Source: Emydura subglobosa (lineage: Eukaryota > Chordata > Testudines > Chelidae). Taken from it: a stretch of 64,000 bases of DNA. The position numbers and the translations under genes were made by a program. Shown here one piece after another: positions 25,812-36,490 of the stretch (position 1 is the first letter of the stretch; each line of letters opens with the position of its first letter). The stretch lies in the NCBI GenBank assembly GCA_007922225.1, contig ML679956.1:13613049-13677048 (forward strand), read 5' to 3'. The notes below the pieces were generated by a model. It was not told where the DNA came from, searched no databases, and saw nothing but the letters and a program-made list of their open reading frames with translations.

Positions 25812-26571
25812 AGACAGTATTTGCAGACAGCCCCCCAACCTGAAGCAAATACTCACCAGCAGCCATACACCCTACAAAAAAATCCTACCCAGGAACCTAT
25901 CCCTGCAACAAACCCTGTTGTCAGCTCTGCCCACACATCGTCTCTGATGACATCGTCACTGGTCCTAACCACATCAATCACACCATAAGGGGCTCATTCA
26001 CCTGCATATCCACTAATGTAATATATGCCATCATGTGCCAGCAATGCCCCTCTGCCATGTACATTGGCCAAACTGGACTATCACTATGCACAAGGATAAA
26101 TGGACACAAATCAGACATAAAAAATAACAACATCCATAAACCAGTGGGAGAACACTTTAATTCCCCAGGGCATTCTGTCTCTGACCTGAAAGTTGCTGTA
26201 TTTCTCCAAAAAAACTCCAAAAACAGACTTCAAAGAAAAACTGCTGTGTTAGAAATGATCTGCAAACTTGACACATTTCAAACTGGGTTTAAACAGAGAC
26301 TTGGAGTGGCTATCTCACTACCGAAGGTAAATTACTTTGTTCACCCATTCTCACCTCCTACTCAATGGTCATCATTAGGTCTTAAGTACCAGACTCCACC
26401 TCCCCCATTGTTCTCAGTGCACCTGGATATCTATAAGATACCTCTGTGTTACCTATTTTCTGTATTACTGCATCTGAAGAAGAAAGCTGAAGTCTCTCGA
26501 AAGCTTATGCCTGCAAATATTAAATTTGTTAGTCTTTAAAGTGCCACAGAACTCTCGTTGGTTTATTTTTT
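25812..26571 (+). mobile_element. Penelope-like element, 3' portion
   Basis: From 'CTGGAAGACAGTATTTGCAG' the sequence encodes the C-terminal GIY-YIG endonuclease of a Penelope-like retroelement and then runs into the 3' tail with CTGAAGAAGAAAGCTGAAG, CTCGAAAGCTTATGCCTGC and TTGTTAGTCTTTAAAGTGCC. The whole reverse transcriptase is absent, so the copy is 5'-truncated. The same tail occurs on the minus strand at 36370-36490. It lies inside an older repeat (25520-25811 and 26572-27060). Confidence 0.85.
25904..26300 (+). pseudogene. Penelope GIY-YIG endonuclease domain (truncated frame)
   Basis: A frame open from at least 25904 through 26539 encodes, in order, a Cys-rich motif 'PCCQLCPHI', then 'NVIYAIMCQQC' (the GIY strand, here VIY), 'MYIGQTG' (the intact YIG strand), 'LCTRINGH' with the conserved Arg, and 'KPVGEHFNSPGH' with the catalytic Glu in GEHF. 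In Penelope-like elements this nuclease nicks target DNA for insertion and follows the reverse transcriptase in the same polypeptide. Here the reverse transcriptase is missing, so the frame cannot make a working element, even though the endonuclease block has no stop. After about 26300 similarity to the domain ends and the frame runs into tail sequence. The relation to the Neptune-type branch is an inference from the Cys cluster. Confidence 0.85.
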
Positions 26572-27060
26572 TGTGAAGACTTTAGTGGTTGTTTTCGACT
26601 ACCAGCAGGGAGAGAACACTGATTTCTGTTTCTGCCAGACTTTCTTGCCAGCCTCAGTGAAACTAGTGAAGCAAAGAGACTATGGAGAAGAATAGCCCAA
26701 GCCTAGAAGGAGCACTGTTGGGTTCCCTTAGTTAAGAGGGAAGGGTTTTGGGCCCAGAAGGTGATGGGGGACTGTGTGTGCAAAATGAAATATACTGGAT
26801 CCCACCCAGAAGGGGTAATTTTGTTTGAGATAATGTGGACTGTCGGTATGTAAGGGGCCCTGCAGAGAGGGAGAAACAGAGGCAGGGTACTGCAGAATGA
26901 CCTCTGGCCATAAGGAGGCGCTCAGGAGGCAGCCAAGCCTGTTACAAGGCTGTTTTGGAGACTTAGCATCCCCTTTATCAATACATATAACTGATAAAGA
27001 GAAACATTGTGAACTGAACAATGCCTATGTGCAGTTAGAATTTAAGTGGGGACAGCTGGT
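26572..27060 (+). mobile_element. Right part of the interrupted LTR-like repeat
   Basis: Sequence with 'ACCAGCAGGGAGAGAACACT' and a CCCAAGCCTAGAAGGAGCAC block appears to resume the repeat interrupted at 25811. There is no coding region. The right boundary is uncertain. Confidence 0.35.
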
Positions 27061-27533
27061 TGTAGAAAGCTGTTCATAAGCAACTGGCCTCCAGAAGACT
27101 GCATTCCTGTTGTCTTTTTTCCATGGACGCTTTGGCCCTATATGCTAGCAGATTCTATGAACCACAGTGTAACTATTAACCAATGGGAATGAATTCTTCA
27201 GTTGCCTAGTAACTAATCCAATCCAAGAGGATGTAAAAATAGAATACATACATTTAGAACCTTTAGGCCGGTGCCAAGCAAAATATTCTCACTTTCAGCA
27301 GTCAGGTTTGTGATTTGAATTGTTTTATAAATACAATAGTCTCTGTATGTTTTATGTTGCCAAATGTTATGTTTTCATGTCTGACTAATTACGCATCCAG
27401 GTCATAAGGTCATATAGTGTCTGTATTCCTGTACAAGAACATGTATTCATAATTCTCAAAATAATTATAACTCAAATGGGAGAATGGCTTAATTGCTAGC
27501 TTCTTTTCAGATTTTAATCTTGTTAAAAAGGCA

Positions 27534-27640
27534 AACATTATAACATTACATTATAACTTAAACATTATACTTATTATTACATTATAACATTATATATTGT
27601 ACATTATAACTACATTATAACTTAAACCTCATTATATTGT
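27534..27640. repeat. AT-rich tandem repeat (ACATTATAA-type unit)
   Basis: Variants of a 9-12 bp unit 'aCATTATAAct' recur about nine times with drift, for example ATTACATTATAACTTAAAC repeated at 27546 and 27611. Confidence 0.8.
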
Positions 27641-27871
27641 TGACATTAATAATATAAGCATCTGCTTAATTCGACTAGTTTTTTCTATACCTCATTGTAA
27701 AGCTTGTGAGAAAAATATTTTGTTTGTATCATAGTTTTTCATGTGAAAATAGTATCCGTATATATGACATCTTCAGAGTGCATATGAGACTGATTTTTGG
27801 GTTACCCTTAAAGGAATGTTTTGTCTTGTTTTAAAATACATTTTAAAAACTTTCATTATTTGACTATTTTA

Positions 27872-27963
27872 GGGCCTTGATTCTGCAATCACTGGTGCAC
27901 ATGAGTAACTTTATGCACTTTGACTTCAGCAGGATTACTCCCTTGCATAAGTATACGCAGGGC
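27872..27963. repeat. Fold-back (MITE-like) element, decayed
   Basis: GGGCCTTGATTCTGCAATCA at the left and ATACGCAGGGCC at the right are inverted ends, with CATGAGTAACTT and GATTACTCCCTTGCATAAG inside and a CTTTGACTTCAGCAGG core. Same family style as 24581 and 33087. Confidence 0.6.
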
Positions 27964-29040
27964 CTGAGTTGGGAATTTTTCAGAATTTGGCAGTAGCACA
28001 GTTAGTTAGACTTTAAGGCCTGCACCTACAAATCCTTATTTGTCTGAGTTAGTGTCACTGTGGTCAGTCCTCATGGACTACTCATGAGAAAGGGCATGCA
28101 GTATTGGACTCTGAATTCATGTGAAGCATAAAATTTCAAATGCCTGTTTTTGGCTACCAGAATGAGTACAGCAAAACAACTTGTGTGCTTGGAGAAACCT
28201 GAATTCTGATTTAAATGATCAGTCCCGGACGATGCAGTATGGACAGTCAACTCAGCTATTACTTAGTCTCTCTCCAATCATGACCCCCTCTTTAAATTCA
28301 GTAAGTGTTTTTAAATGTGTCCATGGATTGGTTTCATGTGCTTGGTATGTTTTGCTTGAAGTAGAATAAAGTTTTAGATACAATGATCAGCAGTTTTTCA
28401 CTCCACTTCAAGATTATCCAATTGTGGGGTTCAAAGCTAAATAAAGCAAATAGTGCTTTAAACAATGTTTTTTGTGATGTTTGTATAATAAACTCTTGCT
28501 ACTGACAGTTGCTGGATCCACTCTTTTTATATGCTGTAATTGTCAATGCAGCTATCAGAGTTGTCTGAAGTGAATGATAAAGCATGATAAGCCTTCATCT
28601 CATGCTGAAAGAATTATTGTGCCAGATCTAACAGCATTTCCATTGGAATATCATTTTAATTAGCATGCATGTCTGAAACCAAGAGAAATAGTCACTCCCA
28701 GTTATTCCGTTAATGCATGATGCGGTTCATCTCTTAATGGAGCAAAAATTTCCAGCTGATGAGTTTTAAGAGTCAGTCCAGACTGGAAATGTGTATTTCT
28801 GTGTTTCATTTGTTTAATGAATAATTAGTGTGTGCTTAGGGCCTATATTTTCTGTGTAAATTTGAGATCTATTTTTCAGTTATTTGGATTATATTTTTAG
28901 CTGAGTATGATGATGTGGTAATATGCTTGCAGCATGCCAAAAAACTTCAGTTTGTGAGAGATCCTCTCTAAGCATATGAAATGGAGTTTTCATTCTATTA
29001 TTACATTATTTGTTGAGCTCTATCAATTTTATTGACTTTA

Positions 29041-29041
<1 letters not shown>
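27964..29041. other. Unique non-coding sequence, possibly constrained in part
   Basis: No gene. The block at 28560-28830 carries several homeodomain-type TAAT words, including TTTTAATTAGCATGCAT, and is noted under findings. Confidence 0.4.

Positions 29042-29078
<37 letters not shown>
29042..29078. repeat. Poly(A) run of 37
   Basis: Uninterrupted A tract. No retrocopy, AATAAA or element body is recognisable upstream, so it is scored only as a simple repeat. Confidence 0.9.
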
Positions 29079-29080
<2 letters not shown>

Positions 29081-30884
29081 CCATCTTCCCACAAGCCTGA
29101 CCAATGCATTATTTAATCAACATTTATTTCAATAGGCGCTTTGGTGTACAAGAATTGATCCCTAGCTGAGACTAATAAAACTGCTTAGATACATAATACA
29201 CTTAAGTAATACAAGATGGCCAGGTCTAAAAGTGTGTGCGTGTTTGTCAGTTACTTCTCCTTCACTTCTTCAAGATCTTACCTTAGAATTCACTTTTAGG
29301 AAAGAAGTGTGAATGTGATGAAGGATAAAAAACAAAACAAAAACCTCAAATGTCCACAAGTGAATGAAAACTTGTTCTTAAACTTTTCACATTCCTCTTT
29401 GTTTTAATTATGTCAATGTTAAGATTTTTTCACATTGTATCCCAATGTTTATAATTCATTTATATACAGTCTGTAATAACCTTCTGTTTACAAACTGAGC
29501 AATATACCTTGATATTCTGTCATTCAGATACAGTTATGGATGTCAGTTAGTTGCACACAACTTCTCTTACCAGATATATTTGTGCATTAGCATAGGTCGT
29601 GCACTCAAGTAAAAGATACCCCTCCCCCTCCTTCTCATTCTTTTAGTATATCTGCTGCGAGATGAGCAGGCTGGTAGCCAAAGCTTTCAAGGCCTGATTC
29701 AACTCAACAAAACATAACATTTTGGATTAAATCCTTCTCACCTTACCCGCATGTATAGTCTTCTTGAAGTTGATCAGTCTGCTCACATGAGTAAAGTGAT
29801 TTTACAGGATTTGGCTTGTGGTGTGCAACACCATGGATGCCCTGGAAAAAAATCAGTTTCCACAACCTGGTGTAGAAACAAAATACAATTTTTGTGTGTG
29901 AATGCTTATTTGGGGCTCTTTGATTTAAAATTGAAAACCAGCTAATTCTCACGGGGTAAGACAAGCGTGAGAAATAATGGCCTCTAATGACACTATTACT
30001 CTATTAGGTGTGATTGATTGGTAATTCTATGAAAAGGTAAAGCACCTCTCCAAATTTGTCTGATCATGTACCAGAGCTGCAGCTGCAAGAGACATCAGCA
30101 CAGATCATATCTGCTGACATAGCCACTAATGGCTTGTTGCAGAATAAAAGTGGCAGGAAAATCCAAGAACAGTGGTTACTTCAATCAGGCTACACCAAGG
30201 CTTCTAAACATAGGCTGTCCCTCCCCAAGCTTGGTCCCAACCAGATGTGGGTCTCAGGTCCTTCCAGCCCTTCGAATAAAGAGGCACCATTTTTCGTCCT
30301 ATAAATCCCCCCACCTCTGCCTCCATCCATCAGGTTGACGTTCTTTATCTAGTTGGGAGTGTGGGCAGGCAAGCCTAGGGTAAAGGCATGAATTGCTCGG
30401 TAGTTGGTGCTTCTGGACAGGGAAGGCCAGCACCAAACTTGTGCATTGTGCAAGCCCCACTTGCATCTTATTTTGACTACTTAGGTGATCCATAGACCTT
30501 TGTGCCTCTACACAGTAGCATTTACTAAAATCCTCAAATGGGAATAGGCCCCTTATGCTGGTTGTTTCGGTGAAATTCACCAGGAGGCGGAGTGAATAGG
30601 GATCGTTGTTGCCTAGATCCTAAACTTGTTTTCTGTGTGACCTGTTTGAATTGAAGACGTCTGGCAGTTAGTCTGACCTCAAGGATCTGCTTGAATGTGT
30701 GTATTTTTACTGATACAAACTATGAAACTGCCTCAGTGAAATATAAATTGAAATAGCACATTTTAACAAAAGTATCAAGTTTAATTAGAAGGCATTGTGT
30801 AATACAAGGATTTGTGGCTCACAATGTTCCAGTCCTGGCAATAAGACTGGAGAAGACCTGGGGCTGTATCATACACCCAAATCA
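29079..30884. other. Unique non-coding sequence
   Basis: Chance open frames occur at 29743-29964 and 30056-30580 on both strands. No domain, splice context or transposon was recognised. Confidence 0.4.
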
Positions 30885-31895
30885 AGCTGGGTTTGTCAGA
30901 GGCCCTCGTGGCTCTGGGAACTAAGGCTGTGAGTCTGTCACAGAGGCATGTGACTTCCAGAGATCTCTGTGAAATTATCCTCTCCAGCTTCAGGGGGCTG
31001 CAGGGACCTGGATGCTCTCAGATGCCACAGGTGGTGAGGGTCCCAAAGCTCTCAGCCGGGGGGGTGAATCTCTCAACTGCCAGGCGGACTCTCAGCTTAT
31101 AGCCAGTCCTGGCAGAGACCTCCCAGCTATGAGTCCTGGTGGCTCCCAGCTACAGTGGTGGAGACCCCGCTGTTGTCCGGGGGCAGGGCAGGCAGCATGG
31201 GGGCACCCTGCCAACCCCAGCCACCACTAATGGCAGGGACCCAGCAGCGGCAGGGATCCCATGGCTCCAAACCACGGCGGGGAGCCCCAGGACTCCCAGT
31301 AACTGTGGGCGGCAGGGACCCAGCAGCAGCAGGGACCCCACAGCTTCTGCAGGCAGCCCTGCAGCCCCCCAGTCACTGCAGGGGCACCCTGCAGCCGTCA
31401 GCTGCCATGGACAGTGGAGGGACCCCACAGCCCCAGCTATGGTTGGGGCACCCCACAGCCATCAGCTGCCCTGGGTATTGGGGGGACCCCAGAATCCCTA
31501 GGCAGCAGTGGGACTGCAGAGCCCTGAGCTGCCATTGGTGGCTGGGCCCCACAGCTCCTAGCTACGGCGGGATGGGAGGGGAACCCTGCAGCCTCCAGCC
31601 TCAGTGGGCAGATCCCGCAGCGGGCAGGGTGGACTCCACAATCCCAAGCCACCAAGGGGGAGATCAGAACCCCAACGCAGGGGGAACCGGGCTGACTAAT
31701 TGCTGGATCTACAGTGGAGTTAGGGCTCTCATCCTTCCCCCACACTCCGGCTTCAGTAATGCCCTCATTCCCCCATCTCCATTATTTTCAGTAAAAGTCA
31801 CAGACCGGTCATGGGCAATATACAAAAATTCATGGAAGCCCGTGACCTGTCCTTGACTTTTTTTAAAAACAGCCATGACAAAATCTTAGCCTTGC
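30885..31895 (+). repeat. GC-rich composite repeat with minisatellite and terminal hairpin
   Basis: A GC-rich block in an AT-rich setting. Its centre (31140-31650) is an imperfect minisatellite. Its right end is a hairpin: 31784-31816 (AGTAAAAGTCACAGACCGGT then CATGGGC) pairs with 31838-31870 (GCCCGTGACCTGTCCTTGAC then TTTTT). The last words CATGACAAAATCTTAG match a recurring sauropsid repeat. A 233-codon plus frame and a 102-codon minus frame in it come from the lack of AT-rich stop codons. Confidence 0.6.
31140..31650. repeat. Degenerate minisatellite, period roughly 45-50 bp
   Basis: Variants of a unit with GGGACCCCACAGC, then CCCAGCTGCCATGG, recur through the block (for example GGACCCCACAGCCCCAGC, CACCCCACAGCCATCAGCTG and GGGCCCCACAGCTCCTAGCT). 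The units are too diverged to count exactly by eye. Confidence 0.7.
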
Positions 31896-31919
31896 TGATA
31901 ACATTTAATACCTTTTGGT

Positions 31920-32432
31920 AGGGTGGGCTAAGGGTCTATGTCATATCCTTTCCTGCATGAATTTGGATTTGGACCTGTGCTTAATTCCTGGATCCGACTG
32001 TTTATATTCTCACTTACCCCTCGCATCACAACAAACGTGACCTCTGATACTTTCAGCCTCTGCAGGGTTACTAGGCAAGGGAGCCCTTTGTCTCTGTTAC
32101 TTTTTGATTTGGCTCTTGAGCCCCTGAAAATAGCTATCCAGACTTCCTAGAGATACAGCTCTGTTCCATGGAGTATAAATTGATGTTCTGTGCAGGTGAT
32201 GTTCTTTTGCATATATCAAAGCCAAAATCCACAATTGCAGCCCTCTTACCATTAATTCAAGAATGTGGATCAGTATCTGGTTACAAAATTCATAATTCTA
32301 TTGACGATCCTCTGGAACATGCAGTATTTGGAAATGTGAATTGGAAGTCATTTATCCTTTTGGTACTTTTCATTCTGTTTCTTTATGAAAATTAATACAA
32401 AATTTATAAAAAAAAAAAAAAAAAAAAAAAAA
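31920..32432 (+). mobile_element. L1/Tx1-like LINE remnant with poly(A)
   Basis: The coding remnant is at about 31940-32310. It is followed by ~90 bp without recognised coding and then 25 A residues at 32408-32432, preceded by AATACAAAATTTAT. The C-terminal part of ORF2 and a normal 3' UTR are missing, so the copy has an internal deletion or was prematurely polyadenylated. Confidence 0.65.
31938..32310 (+). pseudogene. L1/Tx1-like reverse transcriptase palm fragment
   Basis: Two plus-strand frames together cover part of the palm of an L1/Tx1-clade reverse transcriptase: 'CRVTRQGSPLSLLLFDLALE' (the RGTRQGCPLSPLLF-type motif, 32060-32125) and, after a break at a TAG near 32150, 'MEYKLMFCAGDVLLHIS'. 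The catalytic YADD box reads CAGD (32189-32200), so one of the two catalytic Asp codons is lost. 'ECGSVSGYKIHNS' follows. The enzyme would normally copy LINE RNA at the insertion site; this fragment cannot. Confidence 0.75.
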
Positions 32433-33086
32433 TTGTGGCCAAAAAACGATGCATTTAATTCAAGTAAATTGCAGTTAAATCCGTAACAAATTATTACCAC
32501 TTGTTTCACATCCACCCAAAAGACAACATAGTCACAATTCTTGTATTTATCCTTTCATATTATTTGCAGTGAGACTTCTACATATCTTATTTACAATAAC
32601 TTTTCAAAGCTATTCTATGCAAAAGGTAACTTAACTGATTTAGGATAGATTTATAAAACCTATCAAAGTAACCCCAACACTACAGTGGTGGAGCTTCTGA
32701 TAAACTGTATATGTTCTGGGGTCTCTTCATAGTAAGTTGTAAAGCAGTTTTCAGGATGACCATGATAACTGTATAATGAAAATACTGAACTTCTAGTGAC
32801 TAGACTTCTCTCAAATAGTACATTTTAATGTCTCACACACACACAGGCTTGTACCTTTCTGCCATTATTATGGCCTTTAAAACTCCTTGTGGGTCATTTA
32901 AGATGTGAGTTCAGTGAGGATTGTGGCAAGAATGAATGCCTGTTGCTTGAGTTTCCATTTGAGGTAGCAGTGCTGAGGAAAGAAAATGGTGGTGAGAACG
33001 GATTGTAGTAGATATTCTTCGTTCTTTTAAAGCAATATGTGGGGATTTTTAACTTTATATTACTTGAATATTCAATTCTGAAACAT
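32433..33086. other. Unique non-coding sequence
   Basis: Nothing recognised. Confidence 0.4.
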
Positions 33087-33173
33087 GGGGCCTGATTCAC
33101 TACTGTAGTTTAATGACAGTGTAACCTCCTTGGAAACTTTTGGAGATACACCAGCATAACGTGAAGCAGGCCC
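33087..33173. repeat. Fold-back (MITE-like) element
   Basis: The ends GGGCCTGATTCAC and GTGAAGCAGGCCC pair at 12 of 13 positions. Inner words CAGTGTAACCTCC and ACACCAGCATAAC resemble the 'gtgtaa…ccagcataac' of the family. Confidence 0.65.
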
Positions 33174-34695
33174 TTGATGTCTATCTAGGATTTTAATAGT
33201 AAGAATGCTAAATCTACAGCCTTCTATGGTACTGGTATTCAAGGACTGTCAGAAAAGACAAGAACTCTCTAACCCCCTTGTAAGCCTTAGGATAAAACTC
33301 CATAACATCCTGTAGTGTGAGCAAATATCCTTCCTGGCTGGTTCATTAGCAAGCCATATCATGCTTCTAAAGAGCCAGGGTTTGCAAGTTTAGGGTCCTG
33401 CCTACCAGAGCTAGTTAGCAGTCTTGCTACTACAGCCACAATACTCTGGTGAGAACATACTTTTTTGTTCCTCTTGCTCTAAGGAGCAGCAAAACCTAGT
33501 CCCTAGCATGTACCCCTGACATGCCTTAGGAAGCCTGGCTTTGGCTTTGCCATGCAGGGTAGGAATTAGCCTTTCCCATGGCCAATTCTTTGTGGGTGTT
33601 TAAATTAATTATTGCTCTTTCATAAAGGGGAGTGAGTTCACTTACTTCCCATTCAGCTGGACCTCTCTGTGGATCACAGTTCATCCCTAATGAGCGAAGT
33701 ATGAACATGAACAGGCTTTTAATATGCCTTTTCTGCTTACATGTGTCTTTGAGAGTGAAACAAAGGTGCAAGAGTGAGATCTCAAAATATTTCTGAGCCT
33801 GTTTTAAATGTTATAGCTCATAGACATTAAACTTGGAGGATTCCAAGGAAATTAAGGGGAGCAGTGAACATAGCACACAGTATTGCATGCCTTTTTGATG
33901 CCACTCAAAACTAGCTGTCAAAATTCCCCATCAAGCAAAATCGAAGCCTAGTAATTATGCACATCTATTAGCTAAGCATCCATTCTGCCTCAAAAATGCT
34001 TTGTGACAATGTCTCTTAAAAGAAACACGTATCTCATCTGGGTGTCTGCTAGATGGCCGCAACACACCTCCCCATGGGAGACCCCTCTGATAACATTATA
34101 TTAAAGACAGGAATCTTTTTTAACCAGTATCACACAAGCAAAGATGCCTATTATAATTTTTACGGCTAGTGTTAACAAAAGCTGCTTGCACAAAAGAAAA
34201 TGCAGTGTTAACATTTCAGGAAGCTGTGTTGACGTGGACTCTCTGTCATTTCTGCTGAAATATTGCTTCTTATGAGCTTCACTTCATTCCTGGACATTTG
34301 TTTGTACATTTTGAGTATATTTTGTCAGATGACTCGTTAGATGCTGATTAAATGCTAGGCAGTTTTTCTATCATTAGAAGACTTTTGCTTGGTTGTTTGC
34401 AACCAGCAGATTAGTGCTATAATAAATATTCATTTGAGGTGCACAATATGTAGTAGTACATGCCTTTAAAAATGCACATAAATGGTCAACAAGTTTGAAA
34501 AAGAACCAAGAGAAAAACTGGAGACAGAGGATAATATAACCCTTTATTGGTAATTATGCTGAAAGTAGAAAACATGACTCCTTCCAAATCTTGTCTTCCA
34601 GACCTAGATTACTTTGCATTTTGAATGACTACAGTTAGCCAGGCCCATCCTTTTCCAATACAAGAGGCCAGCTGGATTTAAGGCTCAGTTTAATG
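33174..34695. other. Unique non-coding sequence
   Basis: No gene or recognised repeat. Confidence 0.4.
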
Positions 34696-34935
34696 CAAAC
34701 ATTTTTGGTCTGCACGCCCCCCCTTATCTGGTCCAAGCCCTTTCCCCCCGGGGGGGGGGGACTGGTAGCGGAGTCAGGAGCTGGGGGCCAAGAGTGGGGC
34801 TGGAGCAGAGCGGGGTAGGGTGATGCTTCCTCCCTACTCTCCATGTGGGAGCTGAGCCAGACCCTGCCACGCCCTGTTGAATGTTCTTCCGCACCCCCCT
34901 GCAGGGGCGCATGCCCCACAGTTTGGGGACCACTG
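34696..34935. mobile_element. Small hAT-type non-autonomous element with shortened left end
   Basis: The right end GTTTGGGGACCACTG is a typical hAT terminal repeat (CAGTGGTCCCCAAAC inverted). The left side begins CAAACATTTTTGGTCTGCAC, as if the terminal CAGTGGTCCC had been reduced to CA. The flanks GTTTAATG (34688-34695) and CTTTAATG (34936-34943) match at seven of eight bases, the length of target duplication hAT elements make. The interior is GC-rich and non-coding, with a C6G11 run at 34744-34760. Confidence 0.65.
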
Positions 34936-35897
34936 CTTTAATGGTTATGGTACAACTGACTTTATATCACCCTGTGTCAAGTTTCTGAAGTATGACTACT
35001 TTGATTCTGTTTTCTCACTGGCCCAGTGCCCTGCTTGCACTGTAAAAGAGAGGAAAAAGGTCTTGTTTGAAATAATGTTGTTGTTTGGAGAGTTTTGCAA
35101 TGTACATGGAAATATCTTGCATACTTATTCCTAGGACATTTTTTTTAAAAAGATTGTAGTCTATTAGGGATATAATTTAAAAAATTTATGCTGGTCATGA
35201 TTAATATCCGGATTCAACAGAACTGAATAATTTTGCTAATTGTTGTTGTCATCTTGTCTGCGTGCAGTGTCTCAGTGCTCTGTAGAGGCTGTGAAGAAAA
35301 GTTTTATTTTTATTGTTGGAAGTGACTTAACAAATGATATGCTCGTCTTATTGATTAGAAAGAGTCAAGCTCTATTAATCTAATAATGGGTAGCAAAGAT
35401 TTTTTTCCCCTTCTTCTCTGCTACCCCCCCCCGCCCATTTTCTAATGCCCATTGTTAATCATAGGTGTGGTTACTAGAAAGAATATTGGGAACATGTCTC
35501 CCCATTCTTTCTTCCATATAAGGCTCTCTCACCTACTCCAAAAACTACTTCCCTCATACTTCAGATGTTGAAAAGTACTATGTATTATGTAGCCTTGCTC
35601 CTAAGTATTTCAGTTTTTGTAATTTTTAAATGTATAGTCTCATTTGCTATAGTAACTGACAGATATCTCTGGCTGGATCAGAAGTAGGGTAGGTGGGCAC
35701 TGGGTGTTCTTTGCCACATAACACTGAGATGCAGTTGGAGAGTGGACCTGCAACATTGCTGCTTTTGCAACCCTAACAACTCTAGCACCTGATCCTGCAA
35801 AGTGCTGAGTGTTTTCAATTTCCATTAAAATCTACCTCTCGGAAGCAACTAGGGCACCTAGCAAAATAAGGCTTCTTAATTGAGCAGAGATTGTCAG
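34936..35897. other. Unique non-coding sequence
   Basis: No gene. A decayed fold-back-like text with CCTGATCCTGCAAAGTGCTG lies at 35785-35880. Confidence 0.4.
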
Positions 35898-36369
35898 TGA
35901 TATAGAACCATAGGGTTTAGAAGGACCACAAAGGTCATCTAGTCTAACCCCCCTACCAAGATGCAGGATTTGTTGTCTAAACTATCCAGCCTCCTTTTGA
36001 AAACCTCCAGTGAAGGAGCTTCCACAACCTCCCTAGGCAGTCTGTTCCATTGTCCTACTGTTATTACAGTCAAAGATTTTTCTGAGATTTAATCCAGATC
36101 TGCTGTGCTGTAGTTTGAACCCATTGCCTCTTGTCCTGCCCTCTGTGGCAAGAGAGAACAACTTTTCTCCATCTTTTTTTATGGCAGTCTTTTAAGCATT
36201 TGAAGACTGGAATCACATCCCTCCCTTAATCTCCTCTTTTCCAAACTAAACACATCCAGTTCCCTCAGCCTTTGCTCATATGGCTTGCGTTCCATCCCTT
36301 TGATCCTCTTTGTCGCTCTCCTCTGAATCACTTCCAGTTTTTCTACTTTCTTTCTATACATTTTGGTGA
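35898..36369 (-). mobile_element. CR1 LINE, 3' segment (left of an insertion)
   Basis: The left end TATAGAACCATAGGGTTTAG, then the minus-strand 3' UTR and the last coding stretch, form a CR1 3' end. On the minus strand the last codons include 'QRRATKRIKGM' and 'LDVFSLEKRRLREG', the normal C-terminus of CR1 ORF2 (36179-36361). It continues after the inserted segment, at 36491. Confidence 0.9.
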
Positions 36370-36490
36370 GTTCCAGAGGGGTAGCCGTGTTAGTCTGTTT
36401 TTAGCAAAACAATGAAAGTCCTATGACACCTTAAAGACTAATAAATGTATTTGGGCATAAGCTTTCGTGCCACAGGATTCTCGTTTTTTA
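36370..36490 (-). mobile_element. Penelope-type 3' tail inserted in CR1
   Basis: About 120 bp with CCAGAGGGGTAGCCGTGTTA, ACACCTTAAAGACTAATAAA and GGCATAAGCTTTCGTGCCAC, the complement of the tail at 26480-26571 extended to 'cggctacccctctgg'. It interrupts CR1 and is flanked by ATACATTTTGGTGA (36356-36369) and ATACATTGGTCACC (36491-36504), diverged copies of one CR1 sequence, so it arrived as a unit with a target duplication of about 13 bp. Confidence 0.8.

Noticed and set aside
25602..25988. Plus-strand open frame of 128 codons upstream of the Penelope endonuclease
   Set aside because: It joins two unrelated repeats. In the Penelope part the correct reading frame is a different one, which continues into the GIY-YIG domain.
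29042..29078. Poly(A) of 37 as the tail of a processed gene copy
   Set aside because: No coding remnant, polyadenylation signal or target duplication recognised upstream.
31155..31856. Plus-strand open frame of 233 codons
   Set aside because: It lies in a GC-rich minisatellite and ends in a repeat hairpin. The protein is Pro/Gln/Ser-rich without a domain, and the opposite strand is open too.
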